From G963701675 sp963701675 (GTDB lineage Bacteria; Planctomycetota; Planctomycetia; Gemmatales; Gemmataceae): 64,000 bases of DNA. This document shows, piece by piece, positions 15,373 through 25,489 of the stretch (the stretch's first letter is position 1; each line of letters starts with the position of its first letter). Under the pieces are notes generated by a model that worked only from the letters and a program-made list of their open reading frames with translations, did no database searches and was not told where the DNA came from. The stretch is taken from NCBI GenBank assembly GCA_963701675.1, contig OY969623.1, positions 7,626,001-7,690,000 on the forward strand, in the 5' to 3' direction. Made by a program: the position numbers and the translations under genes.

Positions 15373-17325
15373 ATGGACCAACCCGTCATACTCTGCGGCC
15401 TTGGTCAAGTCGGCCGGCGGGTCCTGGACTTCCTGAACGCCGCGGGCATTCCCGTCATCGTCATCGATAACCGCTGTAAGGCGGACGAACTAAAGCTCGA
15501 AAACGTTCGGCTCATTCACGGGGATTTTCGCCAGCGCGAAGTCCTCGTTGAAGCACGCGTCGCCGAAGCGCGAGGCGTGCTTATTCTCACCAGCGACGAC
15601 CTGGCCAATATTTCCGCTACGCTCTTGGTCCGCAACATAGACGCCAACGTGCGGGTCGTGGTTCGGCTATTCAACCAGAACTTGATTCCACGACTCGGAA
15701 AGACCGTCAACAACGTCTTTGCCCTGAGCGTGTCCCAGTTGACGGCGCCCATGCTCGCGCTCGCCGCTCTCACCGGACAGGCATCGGGAACGTTTCATGT
15801 GGACGAGGGCCGCCTGTTGGTTGCAGAAGTCACCGTCGCCCCGGAATCGCCGGTGCGTGGCCAGAGCATCGCCACGGTTGCCCGTCGTCACGGCGCACAG
15901 GTTGTCGCTCATGTTTCAACGGAAGGCACGGAACGCTTCATCGACGAAGTCGACGAAAGTGCTCCGCTGTCACCCGGCGATCGCTTGGTCGTCTGCGGTG
16001 AGCCGCGACACCTCGAACCGTTGCTCGAGGCTACGACCGGCGAAAGCTCGCCGCACTTGCGCTGGGCGGGGTGGCTTCGACGTCATTGGCGTGTTTTCTG
16101 GCAGACGATCACCGAGATTGATCCGCTGGTGAAACTCTGGACCGTCGTGCTCATCTTCGTGGTGGCGGCGAGTGCACTCGTCTATTACTTCGCGATCAAC
16201 AAGACACTCGCTTATAGCCTGATGCGGGCGGTCAGCATTGTTGCCACCGGGGACGATCTCCATCCGGAAGACCTGAAAGAAGAATGGCACATGGTCTTCG
16301 TCAGTATTCTCCGGCTCGGCGGCGCGGTGGTGATGGCGGCGTTCACCGCCTTTCTCACGAACTATCTGTTGCGCGCCCGGTTGCGTGGCACATTGGAAAT
16401 ACGCCGGATTCCTGATAGCGGCCACGTGATCGTGTGCGGGTTGGGAAATCTCGGCTTTCGAGTCGTGGAAGAACTTGTCCGCTCCGGCCATCGCGTCGTC
16501 GTGATCGAGCCGGTACGTGACGGCCGATTTACCGAGGCGACCCAACGACTCAATGCCGCGATAATCGTAGCCGACGCGACGGTGCTGCAAGTGCTCCGGC
16601 AGGCGAATGCTGCCACCGCCCGCGCGGTGGTCGCCGCGACCAACAACGAACTGGCCAATATCGAAATTGCCCTGTTGGCTCGTGATCTCAACCCGCGTCA
16701 ACGCGTTGTGGTTCGATTGAACGATCCGCAGCTCGCGGAGATGCTCCGAGAATCGGCGAATATCGGGTATGCACTGTCGTTGCCCACGCTTGCAGCGCCG
16801 GCTTTCACCGCCGCCTTGTTCGGCGACAAGGTCCTTTCGGTGTTTCTCGTTCGTCGTCGGCCCATGGCGGCGGTGGAGTTCCTTGTTTCCCCGGACGATT
16901 CCCCGTTCATCGACAACACGGTCCGCGCGTTGTCCATTGATTACAGGATTCTTCCGATCAGCGTTCGCACCACTGAAGGACTGTCAGCACAACTTATGAA
17001 TCATCGATTCGCGGTCGGTGATCGGTTCACTTGCTTGATGGCGCTCACCGACCTCGGACGAATGCTCCGACGCGAAGCGCCGAAATCGGATTGGCACGTC
17101 GACCTCATCCGTTTCACGCTGTTCGCCCGACCGCTCGTGATTCAACTGCTCCGTGAGCGGTTACGCCTTCAAAGCAGCGCAGCCGAGGAAGCGCTGGCGC
17201 ACCTGCCCATGCGCATTGCGTCCGACTTGACCCGCGGCAAGGCAGAAGACCTCAAAGCGGCGCTCGCCATGGACGGAATCGAGATCGCCGTCAGGAAGGA
17301 CGGCACGAACGAAAGCTTGAGCTAG
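15373..17325 (+). CDS. RCK/TrkA-domain ion-channel-like protein with degenerate filter
   Basis: The start at 15373 opens directly into the Rossmann fold (VILCGLGQVGRRVLD); the longer open frame upstream overlaps the divergent ferredoxin gene. The 651 residues are: TrkA-N (about 1-120), TrkA-C (about 135-215), a membrane helix (about 256-276), a pore-loop-like segment with ATGDD at 291-295, a second helix (about 310-333), a second TrkA-N (GLGNLGFRVVEELV, about 350-480) and a C-terminal TrkA-C-like region. This is a two-helix RCK channel layout with an extra N-terminal RCK. The K+ filter TVGYGD is absent, so the conducted ion is unknown. It overlaps the convergent GNAT gene by about 35 bases. 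Confidence 0.85.
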   Translation: MDQPVILCGLGQVGRRVLDFLNAAGIPVIVIDNRCKADELKLENVRLIHGDFRQREVLVEARVAEARGVLILTSDDLANISATLLVRNIDANVRVVVRLFNQNLIPRLGKTVNNVFALSVSQLTAPMLALAALTGQASGTFHVDEGRLLVAEVTVAPESPVRGQSIATVARRHGAQVVAHVSTEGTERFIDEVDESAPLSPGDRLVVCGEPRHLEPLLEATTGESSPHLRWAGWLRRHWRVFWQTITEIDPLVKLWTVVLIFVVAASALVYYFAINKTLAYSLMRAVSIVATGDDLHPEDLKEEWHMVFVSILRLGGAVVMAAFTAFLTNYLLRARLRGTLEIRRIPDSGHVIVCGLGNLGFRVVEELVRSGHRVVVIEPVRDGRFTEATQRLNAAIIVADATVLQVLRQANAATARAVVAATNNELANIEIALLARDLNPRQRVVVRLNDPQLAEMLRESANIGYALSLPTLAAPAFTAALFGDKVLSVFLVRRRPMAAVEFLVSPDDSPFIDNTVRALSIDYRILPISVRTTEGLSAQLMNHRFAVGDRFTCLMALTDLGRMLRREAPKSDWHVDLIRFTLFARPLVIQLLRERLRLQSSAAEEALAHLPMRIASDLTRGKAEDLKAALAMDGIEIAVRKDGTNESLS

Positions 17326-17887
17326 AGAGCGCGTAGGTGACGGCCGGTTCGACAAAGCCGGGGAGTGCGATGTCGGCGACGAACGACAGGCCGACCTTCT
17401 CCATGACGCGGAGCGACGCGGTGTTGGCGGCCAACGCCGTTGCCACGACTCGCCGGGCCCCGAGTTCGGTGAACGCCTTTTCGATCAACGACCGCGATCC
17501 TTCGGTTGCGTAGCCGCGGCCCCAGAATTCCTTGTGAAAACGATAACCCAGATCGAGGTCGCCTTCACGATATGCCGCCTCTTTGGCGAATTTATAGTCG
17601 AGTCCGGGCCGAAGGTGAAACCAGCCGATGAAGGAGCCCGTCGCTTTTTCGACGGCCGCCCAGTAGCCGTGGCCCTTTCCTTTGGTGTAGTAACCGAGAT
17701 ATGTGGTGCGGACACGATCGCGATACGCATTCGTGTCTTCTAGCCGGTATGAACTCGGATCCGTGAAACGATGTGAGCGGATGTAACGGGTGACTTCCGG
17801 GTCGCTATCCAACGCAAGAAGTGACTCGGCATCATCCTCGGTCATCTCACGCAAAATGAGACGATCCGTTTGGAGGTAGATTTTCAT
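17291..17887 (-). CDS. GNAT-family N-acetyltransferase (RimJ/RimL-like)
   Basis: 198 residues from the ATG at 17887. It starts with LQTDRLILREMTEDDAESLL, typical of the RimJ/RimL-type GNAT branch. The acetyl-CoA-binding motif is LGYRFHKEFWGRGYATEGS, and ANTASLRVMEKVGL is the C-terminal signature. Substrates in this branch include ribosomal protein N-termini and small amines; the actual one cannot be told. It begins eight bases after the kinase C-terminal fragment ends. Confidence 0.85.
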   Translation of the reverse strand: MKIYLQTDRLILREMTEDDAESLLALDSDPEVTRYIRSHRFTDPSSYRLEDTNAYRDRVRTTYLGYYTKGKGHGYWAAVEKATGSFIGWFHLRPGLDYKFAKEAAYREGDLDLGYRFHKEFWGRGYATEGSRSLIEKAFTELGARRVVATALAANTASLRVMEKVGLSFVADIALPGFVEPAVTYALSSSSFRSCRPS

Positions 17888-17895
17888 TCTGACAG

Positions 17896-19701
17896 TTAAT
17901 GTTTTCGCAGTTGATCGGCGAGTGCTTGTGCATCGGCAAAACCGGCGTCGGCTTGGAGTGCCCGCTGGACACTTTCGAGCGCCCGGGCTTTGTCGCCTTG
18001 TTCGCGGTACACGAGCGCCAGATTGTAATGAACGAGAGCGGGGCTGGCGCCATCCCGGATCGCCCGCTCGAAGTCGGCAATCGCCGCCGGGAACCTCTTT
18101 TCCTTGAGATGCAGGATACCTCGATTGAGGGCTGCCGCTGCAAAGTTCGGGTCGCGCTGTAGAGCTGTGTCGTAGTCGCGAATGGCCCGATCGTTCCGGT
18201 TCAGCGCCGCGTAGGCGAGTGCACGGTTGAAGGGACATACGGCGGAATCCGGCGCCAGCGCCATGCACACGGAAAAGGCTGCAATCGCATCTTCCCAGTT
18301 GCCAAGCTGGTAGGCACAGAGCCCATAATAGAAGTTCGGCCAAAGCCCCTGCGGGTGAAGCGCTACCGCATTTTCGAATGCTTTCATCGCCTCTTCGGTT
18401 TTTCCATCCTGCAAAAGCGCCCGGCCAACGGTCTGGAACTCCCACGCCGAGCGCACGGCGGGCGGCGCCGATTCCGGAGTTGCGCCGGTAATCCGATGCC
18501 GAAGCCAACCGACGAATGAGCTTCCCGTGGAGAGCGATTCCGCTTCGTCGAGCCAGGCGGTTGCTTCACGACGAGCTGCGGTGTCGTCTCCACCTTTGGC
18601 AGAGCGCATGACTAGATCGGCGCCGATGATGGCTAGATCGATGAGGTCGGTCTTAGCCGCGTCGATTGAAACGCTCGAAATGCCGTCTCCGGGTTCGAGA
18701 ATTTGGTGCCGGCGCTGCCACCATGATTGGCATGCGGATTTCAGCGCCGTCATGCGGGCTACGGACAAATCGTTGAAACTTGCCTCGAACCGAATCTGAT
18801 CGACCTGACGATGAAGCTCGGCGATGAGCTTGAGTTGCGATTGGCCCCGTTCGTCGTTTCGTGCGAGCGCCGCTTCTTCATTCAGTTGCCGCCGCAGATC
18901 TTGGCTCCAGGGGGCATTTCCGGCGAGACTTAGGCCTCGTTCAAACGAAGCCATGGCGTCGCGATTTCTTCCCGTTCGGCGTTGGTCGCGCCCGAGGTCA
19001 AGCGCGGATCGGACTTCATCGATCTGGCGGCGGATTGACGCCCACGAATTCAACCCCACCGCAATCGCCGCCAGCAGCAGCAGGATCAACATGCCGACGA
19101 GAGTTAGCACGTATGGTTTGCGTCGACGCCATTTTTGCCAGCGTTCCTGCACGCTGCGGGTCGCCACCTCCCGCAACGGCTCGCTCTTGATATGCCGTCT
19201 TAGATCGGCGGCCAAGCCGCCGGCCGTCGCGTATCGTTGTGCCGGATTCGACGCCAAACACTTGTGAATCAAGTCGGAAAGTTCCAAACTCACCTGCGGA
19301 TTGCATTGATGCAGCGGCGGGAAGTTTGACTCGCTCGTCTTCGTTGTCGCATTAGAGTCGTCGTCGTCGGTCCCATGTGAGGACGGTTGATACTGTGTTT
19401 GCGAGCTGGCGTCCCGATTTCCGTTGGCGGCCGGGTCCAATCCGATGGTCCACGACTCGAAGGGGGTTGCCTGTCGTCGATCCGTCAGCGACAGTCGCGG
19501 ACTCGATCGCTTTCCCTTTGGACGAGGGCCGCCCAACGCCTCGTAGAGCACCACGCCGAGCGAATACACATCGGAACGGCGATCCACGGGTTCGGGGATC
19601 TTGCGTCCCTGTGAAACGGCCGACAGAGCCGCCTTTTGTTCCCGCGACATATACGCCGACGTGCCGCCGAGCCAATCCGGCGAAGGTTGATTCGGCTTCA
19701 A
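17896..19701 (-). CDS. Ser/Thr kinase 1, C-terminal fragment: kinase C-lobe, membrane helix, TPRs
   Basis: Continues the kinase begun at 20651 in another frame. It opens with WLGGTSAYMSREQ (activation-segment/APE region) and RRSDVYSLGVVLYEALGG (helix F), then a low-complexity insert and LSDLIHKCLASNPAQRY. A membrane helix (LTLVGMLILLLLAAIAV) precedes about 350 residues that end in several TPR units (for example LVHYNLALVYREQGDKARAL). The apparent TTG start overlaps the previous stop by four bases. Because the break falls inside the catalytic domain, it is much more likely a one-base frameshift than a natural gene boundary. Confidence 0.85.
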   Translation of the reverse strand: MKPNQPSPDWLGGTSAYMSREQKAALSAVSQGRKIPEPVDRRSDVYSLGVVLYEALGGPRPKGKRSSPRLSLTDRRQATPFESWTIGLDPAANGNRDASSQTQYQPSSHGTDDDDSNATTKTSESNFPPLHQCNPQVSLELSDLIHKCLASNPAQRYATAGGLAADLRRHIKSEPLREVATRSVQERWQKWRRRKPYVLTLVGMLILLLLAAIAVGLNSWASIRRQIDEVRSALDLGRDQRRTGRNRDAMASFERGLSLAGNAPWSQDLRRQLNEEAALARNDERGQSQLKLIAELHRQVDQIRFEASFNDLSVARMTALKSACQSWWQRRHQILEPGDGISSVSIDAAKTDLIDLAIIGADLVMRSAKGGDDTAARREATAWLDEAESLSTGSSFVGWLRHRITGATPESAPPAVRSAWEFQTVGRALLQDGKTEEAMKAFENAVALHPQGLWPNFYYGLCAYQLGNWEDAIAAFSVCMALAPDSAVCPFNRALAYAALNRNDRAIRDYDTALQRDPNFAAAALNRGILHLKEKRFPAAIADFERAIRDGASPALVHYNLALVYREQGDKARALESVQRALQADAGFADAQALADQLRKH

Positions 19702-20651
19702 AGGCGCTGCGCCAGGTGAAAGTCGAGAAGCATGGGTTGGCCGTCGGCTGCCAACAGCACGTTAGACGGCTTGAGATCGAGATGCACCAGGTCCCGCTCA
19801 TGTGCATATTCCAGAGCATCAGCCAAACATGCTCCGATCCAACACACGGCCTGAATGTAGGACAGGGATTCCAGGAGCGAGCGTGCTGGACATCGGACCG
19901 ATGTCGACTGGAGGTGGTCCTCGCCCGTTTGCTTCTTCTCGTTCAACGCAGCCGTGATTTGACGGCCCGACCCCGGCTGGCTTGAACGGGAAGTTACTCG
20001 CTCCAGCATTTGCCCGAGTGTGATGCCGCCAAGAAACGGCATGCAAATCATCCGTAGATGGCGGATCGCGTCGTCCTGAACGGTGTACAACGGGACGATG
20101 TGGGTGTGCTGAAGACGAGCCAGAGTAAGGTGTTCCCGTCCATCCGGTGGCGTGATTTTCAGGACCATCGGACGGTCGGCGAGGCTTCGTTGTGTCGCAA
20201 GATAAACCCGGCCCTGGGCGCCGCGACCCAGCTCGGCCGTCAGGTGATATTCACCCATCACTTCGCCGACAACCGGGAACTGCGGCGTCGGCGCCACGGC
20301 GGTGAGGATGCGGTCGCAGCGCAGCAACACCTCGAGTTCCGTGCGCCACTGCGGAAAACGGCGATAGATTTCCTTTTCGTCAACGGTCTCGCCGGCATCT
20401 TGGCGTAAGCAAACTTCCTCGTAGATGAGGTCGATCGCGGCTTCCGGCAGCGAGGCGACGTCTGGGTGTTGGGCCAGATATTCTTCGGCCGTCGGCCTTT
20501 CGCCTCGTCGCCAGCGCTCCGCCATGTCGGCGATAAACGCGGCGGCGCGTGGGTCGTGGGCGGGGGGTGCGGACGAAACGTAGGACGACGATCCGGCGCT
20601 TTTTCCGCCGGCGTTCGCCGCGCGATCGGGCATGGCATTGGGGTTAGGCAT
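19698..20651 (-). CDS. Ser/Thr kinase 1, N-terminal fragment (HLD/DFH variant)
   Basis: 317 residues. An N-terminal helical region common to planctomycete kinases (RWRRGERPTAEEYLAQHPDV) is followed by the kinase N-lobe: LGRGAQGRVYLA as Gly-loop, VLKI as the ATP-lysine strand, the catalytic loop HLDLKPSNVLL and MLLDFHLAQ where DFG is expected. The reading frame stops directly after DFHLAQRL, and the downstream half continues in another frame. The ECF sigma gene overlaps its start by eight bases, so the sigma factor and kinase are probably one operon and may be functionally linked. Confidence 0.85.
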   Translation of the reverse strand: MPNPNAMPDRAANAGGKSAGSSSYVSSAPPAHDPRAAAFIADMAERWRRGERPTAEEYLAQHPDVASLPEAAIDLIYEEVCLRQDAGETVDEKEIYRRFPQWRTELEVLLRCDRILTAVAPTPQFPVVGEVMGEYHLTAELGRGAQGRVYLATQRSLADRPMVLKITPPDGREHLTLARLQHTHIVPLYTVQDDAIRHLRMICMPFLGGITLGQMLERVTSRSSQPGSGRQITAALNEKKQTGEDHLQSTSVRCPARSLLESLSYIQAVCWIGACLADALEYAHERDLVHLDLKPSNVLLAADGQPMLLDFHLAQRL

Positions 20652-21234
20652 CGAACAACCGAGAAGGGCTCAACTGCTCGTTGCGTGCCAGGCGCCGCGC
20701 AACGTCGCGGAGGATTCGGCGAATGCTGTCTTCGTGCAATCCAGACTGCGCGGCGATCTCAGGCACGGAGAGTCCTTGCCGGCGAAGAGATAACAAATCC
20801 CGATGGGCCGGGGGACAATGAACCAACATTTGTTCCCACAGGTCATTGGCGGCGACGACTTCGGAAGGTTGAGGTTCGGCATCCGGCCGCAGCCGCTCCA
20901 TGACGCTGCCTTCCAACGGTTCCTCATGCTGCGCTGCGGCGAGGTGTTGTCGACACCGATCCACGAATCGATTCTGGGTGACCTTGATCAAGAAGGCCCG
21001 AAGATGTTCGGCGTTTGCGAACTGCCAACCGGCGTCGCGAAATCCTCGCAGCAAATCCGCAAACACCGATTGAACGATGTCGATCGAATCGAAGCGTCCG
21101 CGTAGCTGCGTCGGCAGCCGGCGCCGCACCACTTTTCGGAGAATCGGTTCGTAGGCAACGAACACACGCTCGGCGGCGCCTACATCGCCGCTGCACAGTT
21201 TTTCGAGCAGCGTGTCGAGCGGGTCTGAGGACAT
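20644..21234 (-). CDS. ECF-type RNA polymerase sigma factor
   Basis: 196 residues with region 2 (FDSIDIVQSVFADLLRGF) and region 4 (LLSLRRQGLSVPEIAAQSGL followed by a recognition helix HEDSIRRILRDVARR). The organisation sigma-kinase with overlapping ends is typical of planctomycete ECF groups in which a Ser/Thr kinase replaces the usual anti-sigma factor (family knowledge). No zinc-binding anti-sigma gene is adjacent. Its promoters are unknown. It lies 36 bases after the membrane protein upstream. Confidence 0.92.
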   Translation of the reverse strand: MSSDPLDTLLEKLCSGDVGAAERVFVAYEPILRKVVRRRLPTQLRGRFDSIDIVQSVFADLLRGFRDAGWQFANAEHLRAFLIKVTQNRFVDRCRQHLAAAQHEEPLEGSVMERLRPDAEPQPSEVVAANDLWEQMLVHCPPAHRDLLSLRRQGLSVPEIAAQSGLHEDSIRRILRDVARRLARNEQLSPSRLFDA

Positions 21235-21270
21235 TTCGAGAAGACCCTCGCCAACGTTCCGGGTTGGCGA

Positions 21271-22551
21271 CTAAGAAAGGAGCCAATAATCGGGTAGATT
21301 TTCGGTCGGGCTAACGACCAACTGGAGTCGGGCCCGCGCGTGATGCCGGCGGACGATCTCACAACCCACGCCGGCCGCAACGATAACCACCAAGCAGGAG
21401 ACAAGCAACATGCCCGTTTCGGATTCCACAAGCGATGTGACCAGTTCTGCGACCTGTTCGCCTAGTGCGCCGAAGTCGATGGCCGGGATATTAGCTGCAG
21501 TCAGGCTGGTGTGCAGCCCGACCGCAAGGGGATTGAAGCCCAGTGAATCAGTTTCCGATGCGAGTTCTGGTTGAGTGGCATCCAATGCCGCGAAGGCAAA
21601 TTCGGTTGTCTCGGGTATCAATGCAACGGAGACGACTTGTCCACTGGCTGTGTCCTGCACGTCTCGACCGACTGACACGGCCCCCGCGATTCGCTCGGTG
21701 CGTGCTTCGGCGTCGCTTTCCGAACGGGCCACCACATCCGCGCGAACGAGATTTGATTGTCCGATTCCAACGACGACAACCTGTTCGATCGGAACTTGCA
21801 ACGTTGCCGCGTTGTTCGCCTCTGGGGCTGCTGTAGCCGAATCTCCGAAAACCTCCGGGATACTAGCGTTGGCAGGAAGCGGCGACTCCGTTGATTGAGG
21901 CGCGGTTGCGTTGCCGTTCGTGAACGAATCCGGACGAATGTCCGGTGTGCTCGGCGTCACCGTGTGGTCCGTGGGTTGCGGATGAGCCACTTCAGTTCCG
22001 ACGTCTGACACCGGTGTGGTCGGCACGTCGGTATCGGGTGTGGATTGTTTGGAGAGCCAATCGAGGAAGTTGGAGACGGTAAAGTCTCCACTCTGCACCC
22101 AGGTCGTGTCGACCTGCCAGTCCGGATGACGTGTGTGAATGCCACCCACGACTTTGCGTCCGGACAGCTCTTCGGACGGTCGATGCTCTAGGGCGGCAAT
22201 CTGCCTTGATGGATTAACCACAGCCGATCCAACTTCGGTCACCGCCGGCAATGTGGCTGTCGTCGTCGAAATCCCAGGGTTCTCAGTCGTCTGACTTTCC
22301 AGCACCGACAAAATCGATGCCGGTGTAACGTCGACCGGTGTTAGGCTCACGACTGCTGCGGAATTCGGATTCGGTCGGCTAAGCGCCGGTCTCACGTCGG
22401 GCTCATGAACGAGCATCACCCGAACGTCGGCTAGAGGAGAAAGACTCTTCGACAACAGCGTGGCACTGAGCAGTGTACGTTCTTCGAGCACTTCCACCCG
22501 CAAGCGGTGTGCGTCGCGGCAGTTCCGGTCATTCCTTTTATGCGTGGCCAT
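21271..22551 (-). CDS. Exported protein with LEER motif and C-terminal membrane helix
   Basis: 426 residues. Near the N-terminus VEVLEERTLLSA is the planctomycete motif. The middle is a Thr/Ser/Pro-rich low-complexity region with few predicted structures. A hydrophobic segment near the C-terminus (MLLVSCLVVIVAAGVG) is followed by basic residues, so the bulk is probably outside the cytoplasmic membrane. It lies directly upstream of the ECF sigma gene on the same strand, so it may be part of the sigma-kinase signalling unit. No catalytic motif is visible. Confidence 0.75.
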   Translation of the reverse strand: MATHKRNDRNCRDAHRLRVEVLEERTLLSATLLSKSLSPLADVRVMLVHEPDVRPALSRPNPNSAAVVSLTPVDVTPASILSVLESQTTENPGISTTTATLPAVTEVGSAVVNPSRQIAALEHRPSEELSGRKVVGGIHTRHPDWQVDTTWVQSGDFTVSNFLDWLSKQSTPDTDVPTTPVSDVGTEVAHPQPTDHTVTPSTPDIRPDSFTNGNATAPQSTESPLPANASIPEVFGDSATAAPEANNAATLQVPIEQVVVVGIGQSNLVRADVVARSESDAEARTERIAGAVSVGRDVQDTASGQVVSVALIPETTEFAFAALDATQPELASETDSLGFNPLAVGLHTSLTAANIPAIDFGALGEQVAELVTSLVESETGMLLVSCLVVIVAAGVGCEIVRRHHARARLQLVVSPTENLPDYWLLS

Positions 22552-22896
22552 CGCTTTGATCCGATTGTATCGTGCTTAACTGGGGATAGCCTAGTCGCGC
22601 CGAGTCCCCGGTCCTGGGTACTAACTTGTATATCCACCTTGACTTTACCCGTTTATTCTATGGGGTCAAGCGAAATGGTAGTGGTACATTCCGAATTATT
22701 TCTTAACCCCAGAACCACGGTCGGCAGAGAACTAGGTAGTAGCCCAAAACAAGCGCAATTATTCCGCTGACGACGCTGGAATCGGCCTAAGACATCCACC
22801 CTTGGCGCGCAAGCGGAGGTCTGACTTGCGGAAGTGAGCGGCGCCGTACGGTGAATTATCCAATGTCCCCGGCGCTTTGCCCTTCGAGTGGATCAT
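22552..22896. other. Intergenic region, nothing recognised
   Basis: This 345-base gap lies between the end of kinase 2 and the start of the LEER protein, both on the minus strand. It has AT-richer patches around 22640-22700 that could hold the LEER-protein promoter. I see no RNA gene, repeat or coding frame. Confidence 0.5.
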
Positions 22897-25489
22897 TTAT
22901 CGATAAGTCCGCGCCACCCGGAAGCCGCCGTTGAGGAGCAGGTTTTTCGGTGGTTGAGAAAAACGATACGCGGAGCGCACGTATGATGCGTCCGAATTGA
23001 ATGCTCCGCCTCGCAACGTCCGTGGCTGGTCGCTACTAACATCAACTTCTACGGAATCTTCGGTAGGACCTTGTGAGTTGATTTGGTAGCGCTGATACCG
23101 ATCCTGGCACCACTCAAAGACGTTGCCGTGCATATCAAAAAGGCCGAGGTCATTTGGTTTGAGCTGCCCGACGGGAAAGGCGCGATCGTCAGTGGTGCTC
23201 TTGGAGTACCAGGCATATTCCTTCAGCATTTCCTCCGAATCGCCGTAGTATCGACTGGTGCGGGTTCCGGCACGACACGCATATTCCCACTCCGACTCTG
23301 TAGGTAACCGATAGCCCTTGCGTTCGAGGAAGTTCTCGGGGAGTTTCACCGGGTCGCTCATACTCGAGTCATCCCATTTCTCGATGTCGGGGGGATAGCA
23401 CCACTCGGCTTCGGGAAGCCCTTCTTGTCTGCTGAGCCAATTACAATACGCCGCGGCTAGATACCACGAGACGGCGGTAACCGGCCCATCTTCCTCCGCC
23501 TTGAATTTCGGATTGTCTTCGAAACGTGGAGCGGCGTTCGGGTGGTCCTTCAAGAAAAGGCGATACTGCTCAACGGTCGTCTCCTTCGTGGCGATGGCGT
23601 AGGAACGCCCGATATGCTTGGCATGCGACGTTTCCCGATCGGAGGCGCGGCCGAGCTCGTTGACCGGGGAACCCATTTGGAATTTCTCAGGGTTCCGAAT
23701 GATGGCCATCGTGTGTAGGTTTGGCGTAACGAACCAATCTCGCTTTTCGGTCGGTGGGCCGACAAGTCTTGAATCGATCTTCTCAAGCGCGGCAACTTGC
23801 TGCCAGTCGAGCTTGCCTCGGGCCTTGCCTTGTAATCTGTGACGCAAAACCCAGTCAATCGCAGAATGTATGCCTGGATCTGAAGCGGTCTCATACCATT
23901 GGAGAAGACGCTGAGCCAAATCCTGAACGGTCTGCTCGGGCAACTGCTTACCGGAAAAGCCTCCCAGGCTGAGAATCAAGGCGCGGCGCGCGCTGGTGTC
24001 GGGCTCTCTTTCCAGTCGGACCACCAATCCCCTCGGGTCTATTCCTAACCGGCTCAGGGAGTGAATTAGCAAGGTCCGACGCATAGGTTCGGGGCTAAAT
24101 TGCAGTGTTGGCCAGCCGATTTCGCTGGCTTCGTCCAGCTGCATCAAAAGCGCTTCCGCACGCGCCTTGCGCCTGTCGAGCGCGTAGTGCGCGTCTCGGT
24201 CGGACTTCGGGTGCTTTCGTGGGTCCAGTTCCATCTCTAATTGCCCACGGAGCACAGAAATGGCGCGCTCACGCTGCGAGTCTAATGCGCGCAGTATTAC
24301 ACCTAACTCTTCGGCCTCGTGTTCCGGCGCGGCCTCAAGTAGAGCGTGCAATATAGGCTCTATCTGATTCTCGTCGATTGGTGCTAGAGCCAGCCTCGCA
24401 TGAAGTTTTTCTTTCGCACCGAGATTGGGATCGTTCAAGATCCCATTAAGCAACGGCTCGGCCAACCGCCGATAAGGTGCAATTTCCGCGAGTGGCTCCG
24501 AAACATACCGCGTATCCACCGCCTTCAGCGTTTCCACCAACCCCATTGCTCGTAGTGAACAGTACTTCGCATACGCGACCGAGCCTGCAAGCAACAAGAA
24601 CGCCATCAATACGCTGCCAGCGACGGCATAGAACCGCCCCGCCTTCTTCATCATCCGCTGTTGCGGCTCAGTCCAGTCGCATTTTCGGGTAAACAGTCGA
24701 ATGTTGCCCCATTCCCACCACGATGGCAGATGGCGGTTTGCTGGTTTGACAGCCCACAGGGCGGCGCGCTCGGCGAGGCGTAGCTCGGCCTGGCGACGGA
24801 TCGTTCCCCCTTTTCCCCATCGCGATCCCGACTGAGTTCGTCGTCGACCACTAAGGACCGCGAGCTGTGGCCACGTGGACGCTCCTTCTATGGCCCGCCG
24901 CAATTCCGTCGCAAGTACCAGTGCATCTGGATACCGTTTTGTCGGCTCCTTATGTAGGCACCGCAGGCAGATAGCTTCCAATTCAGGCGGGACGGCGGGG
25001 GCAATGTATCGGGGAGGTACTGGCCGTTCAGATACGACTTTGACCAGAGTGTCCAGCGGTGTGTCGCCTCTGAAGGCGGGACGACCGGTGAGCAATTGAT
25101 AGAGAATGGCGCCAAGCGCGTAGACGTCCGTGGCCCGGCTAACCAAATGTTTCTTCTTCCCGCTCGCTTGCTCGGGGGCCATATATCCTGGGGTTCCAAG
25201 CACGGCGCCAGTGTTTGTCAAACTCTCTGCTGTATCTAGCTGTTTTGCCAGTCCAAAGTCGGTGATTTTTGGAGTGCCGTCCACCGCAATCATGATGTTG
25301 GCAGGTTTCAAGTCGCGATGAACGACGCCGCGTTCGTGTGCGTAATGCATCGCGCGTGCGAGGGTTTCGACAAGTTCCGCAGCAGCCTTGGCGTCCATCG
25401 GCGTGCCGGTGAGGTTCTGTTGGAGGCTGACGCCGTCAACGTATTCCAGCGCGAGGTATGGCAGACTCTGGTATTCGTTGATCTCGTAA
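22897..25489 (-). CDS. Ser/Thr kinase 2, C-terminal part fused to FGE/SUMF1-type domain
   Basis: Continues the kinase N-lobe encoded upstream in another frame. Readable from YEINEYQSLPYLALEYVDG, it has the catalytic loop HRDLKPANIM, DFGLAKQ, GTPGYMAPEQASG and helix F VYALGAILYQLL, all canonical. A membrane helix (VAGSVLMAFLLLAGSVAYA) and a helical spacer follow. The last 260 residues are a formylglycine-generating-enzyme-like domain with FQMGSP, YRLPTESEWEYACRAGT, GLFDMHGNVFEWCQD and LRGGAFNS. Many such domains in bacteria are not true FGEs, and I cannot confirm the active cysteines. The frame is open to 25626, but the part above about 25489 is out of register. Confidence 0.88.

Noticed and set aside
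19690..19710. Programmed -1 frameshift joining the kinase 1 halves
   Set aside because: No standard slippery heptamer, and many other genes in the window show similar breaks in both directions.
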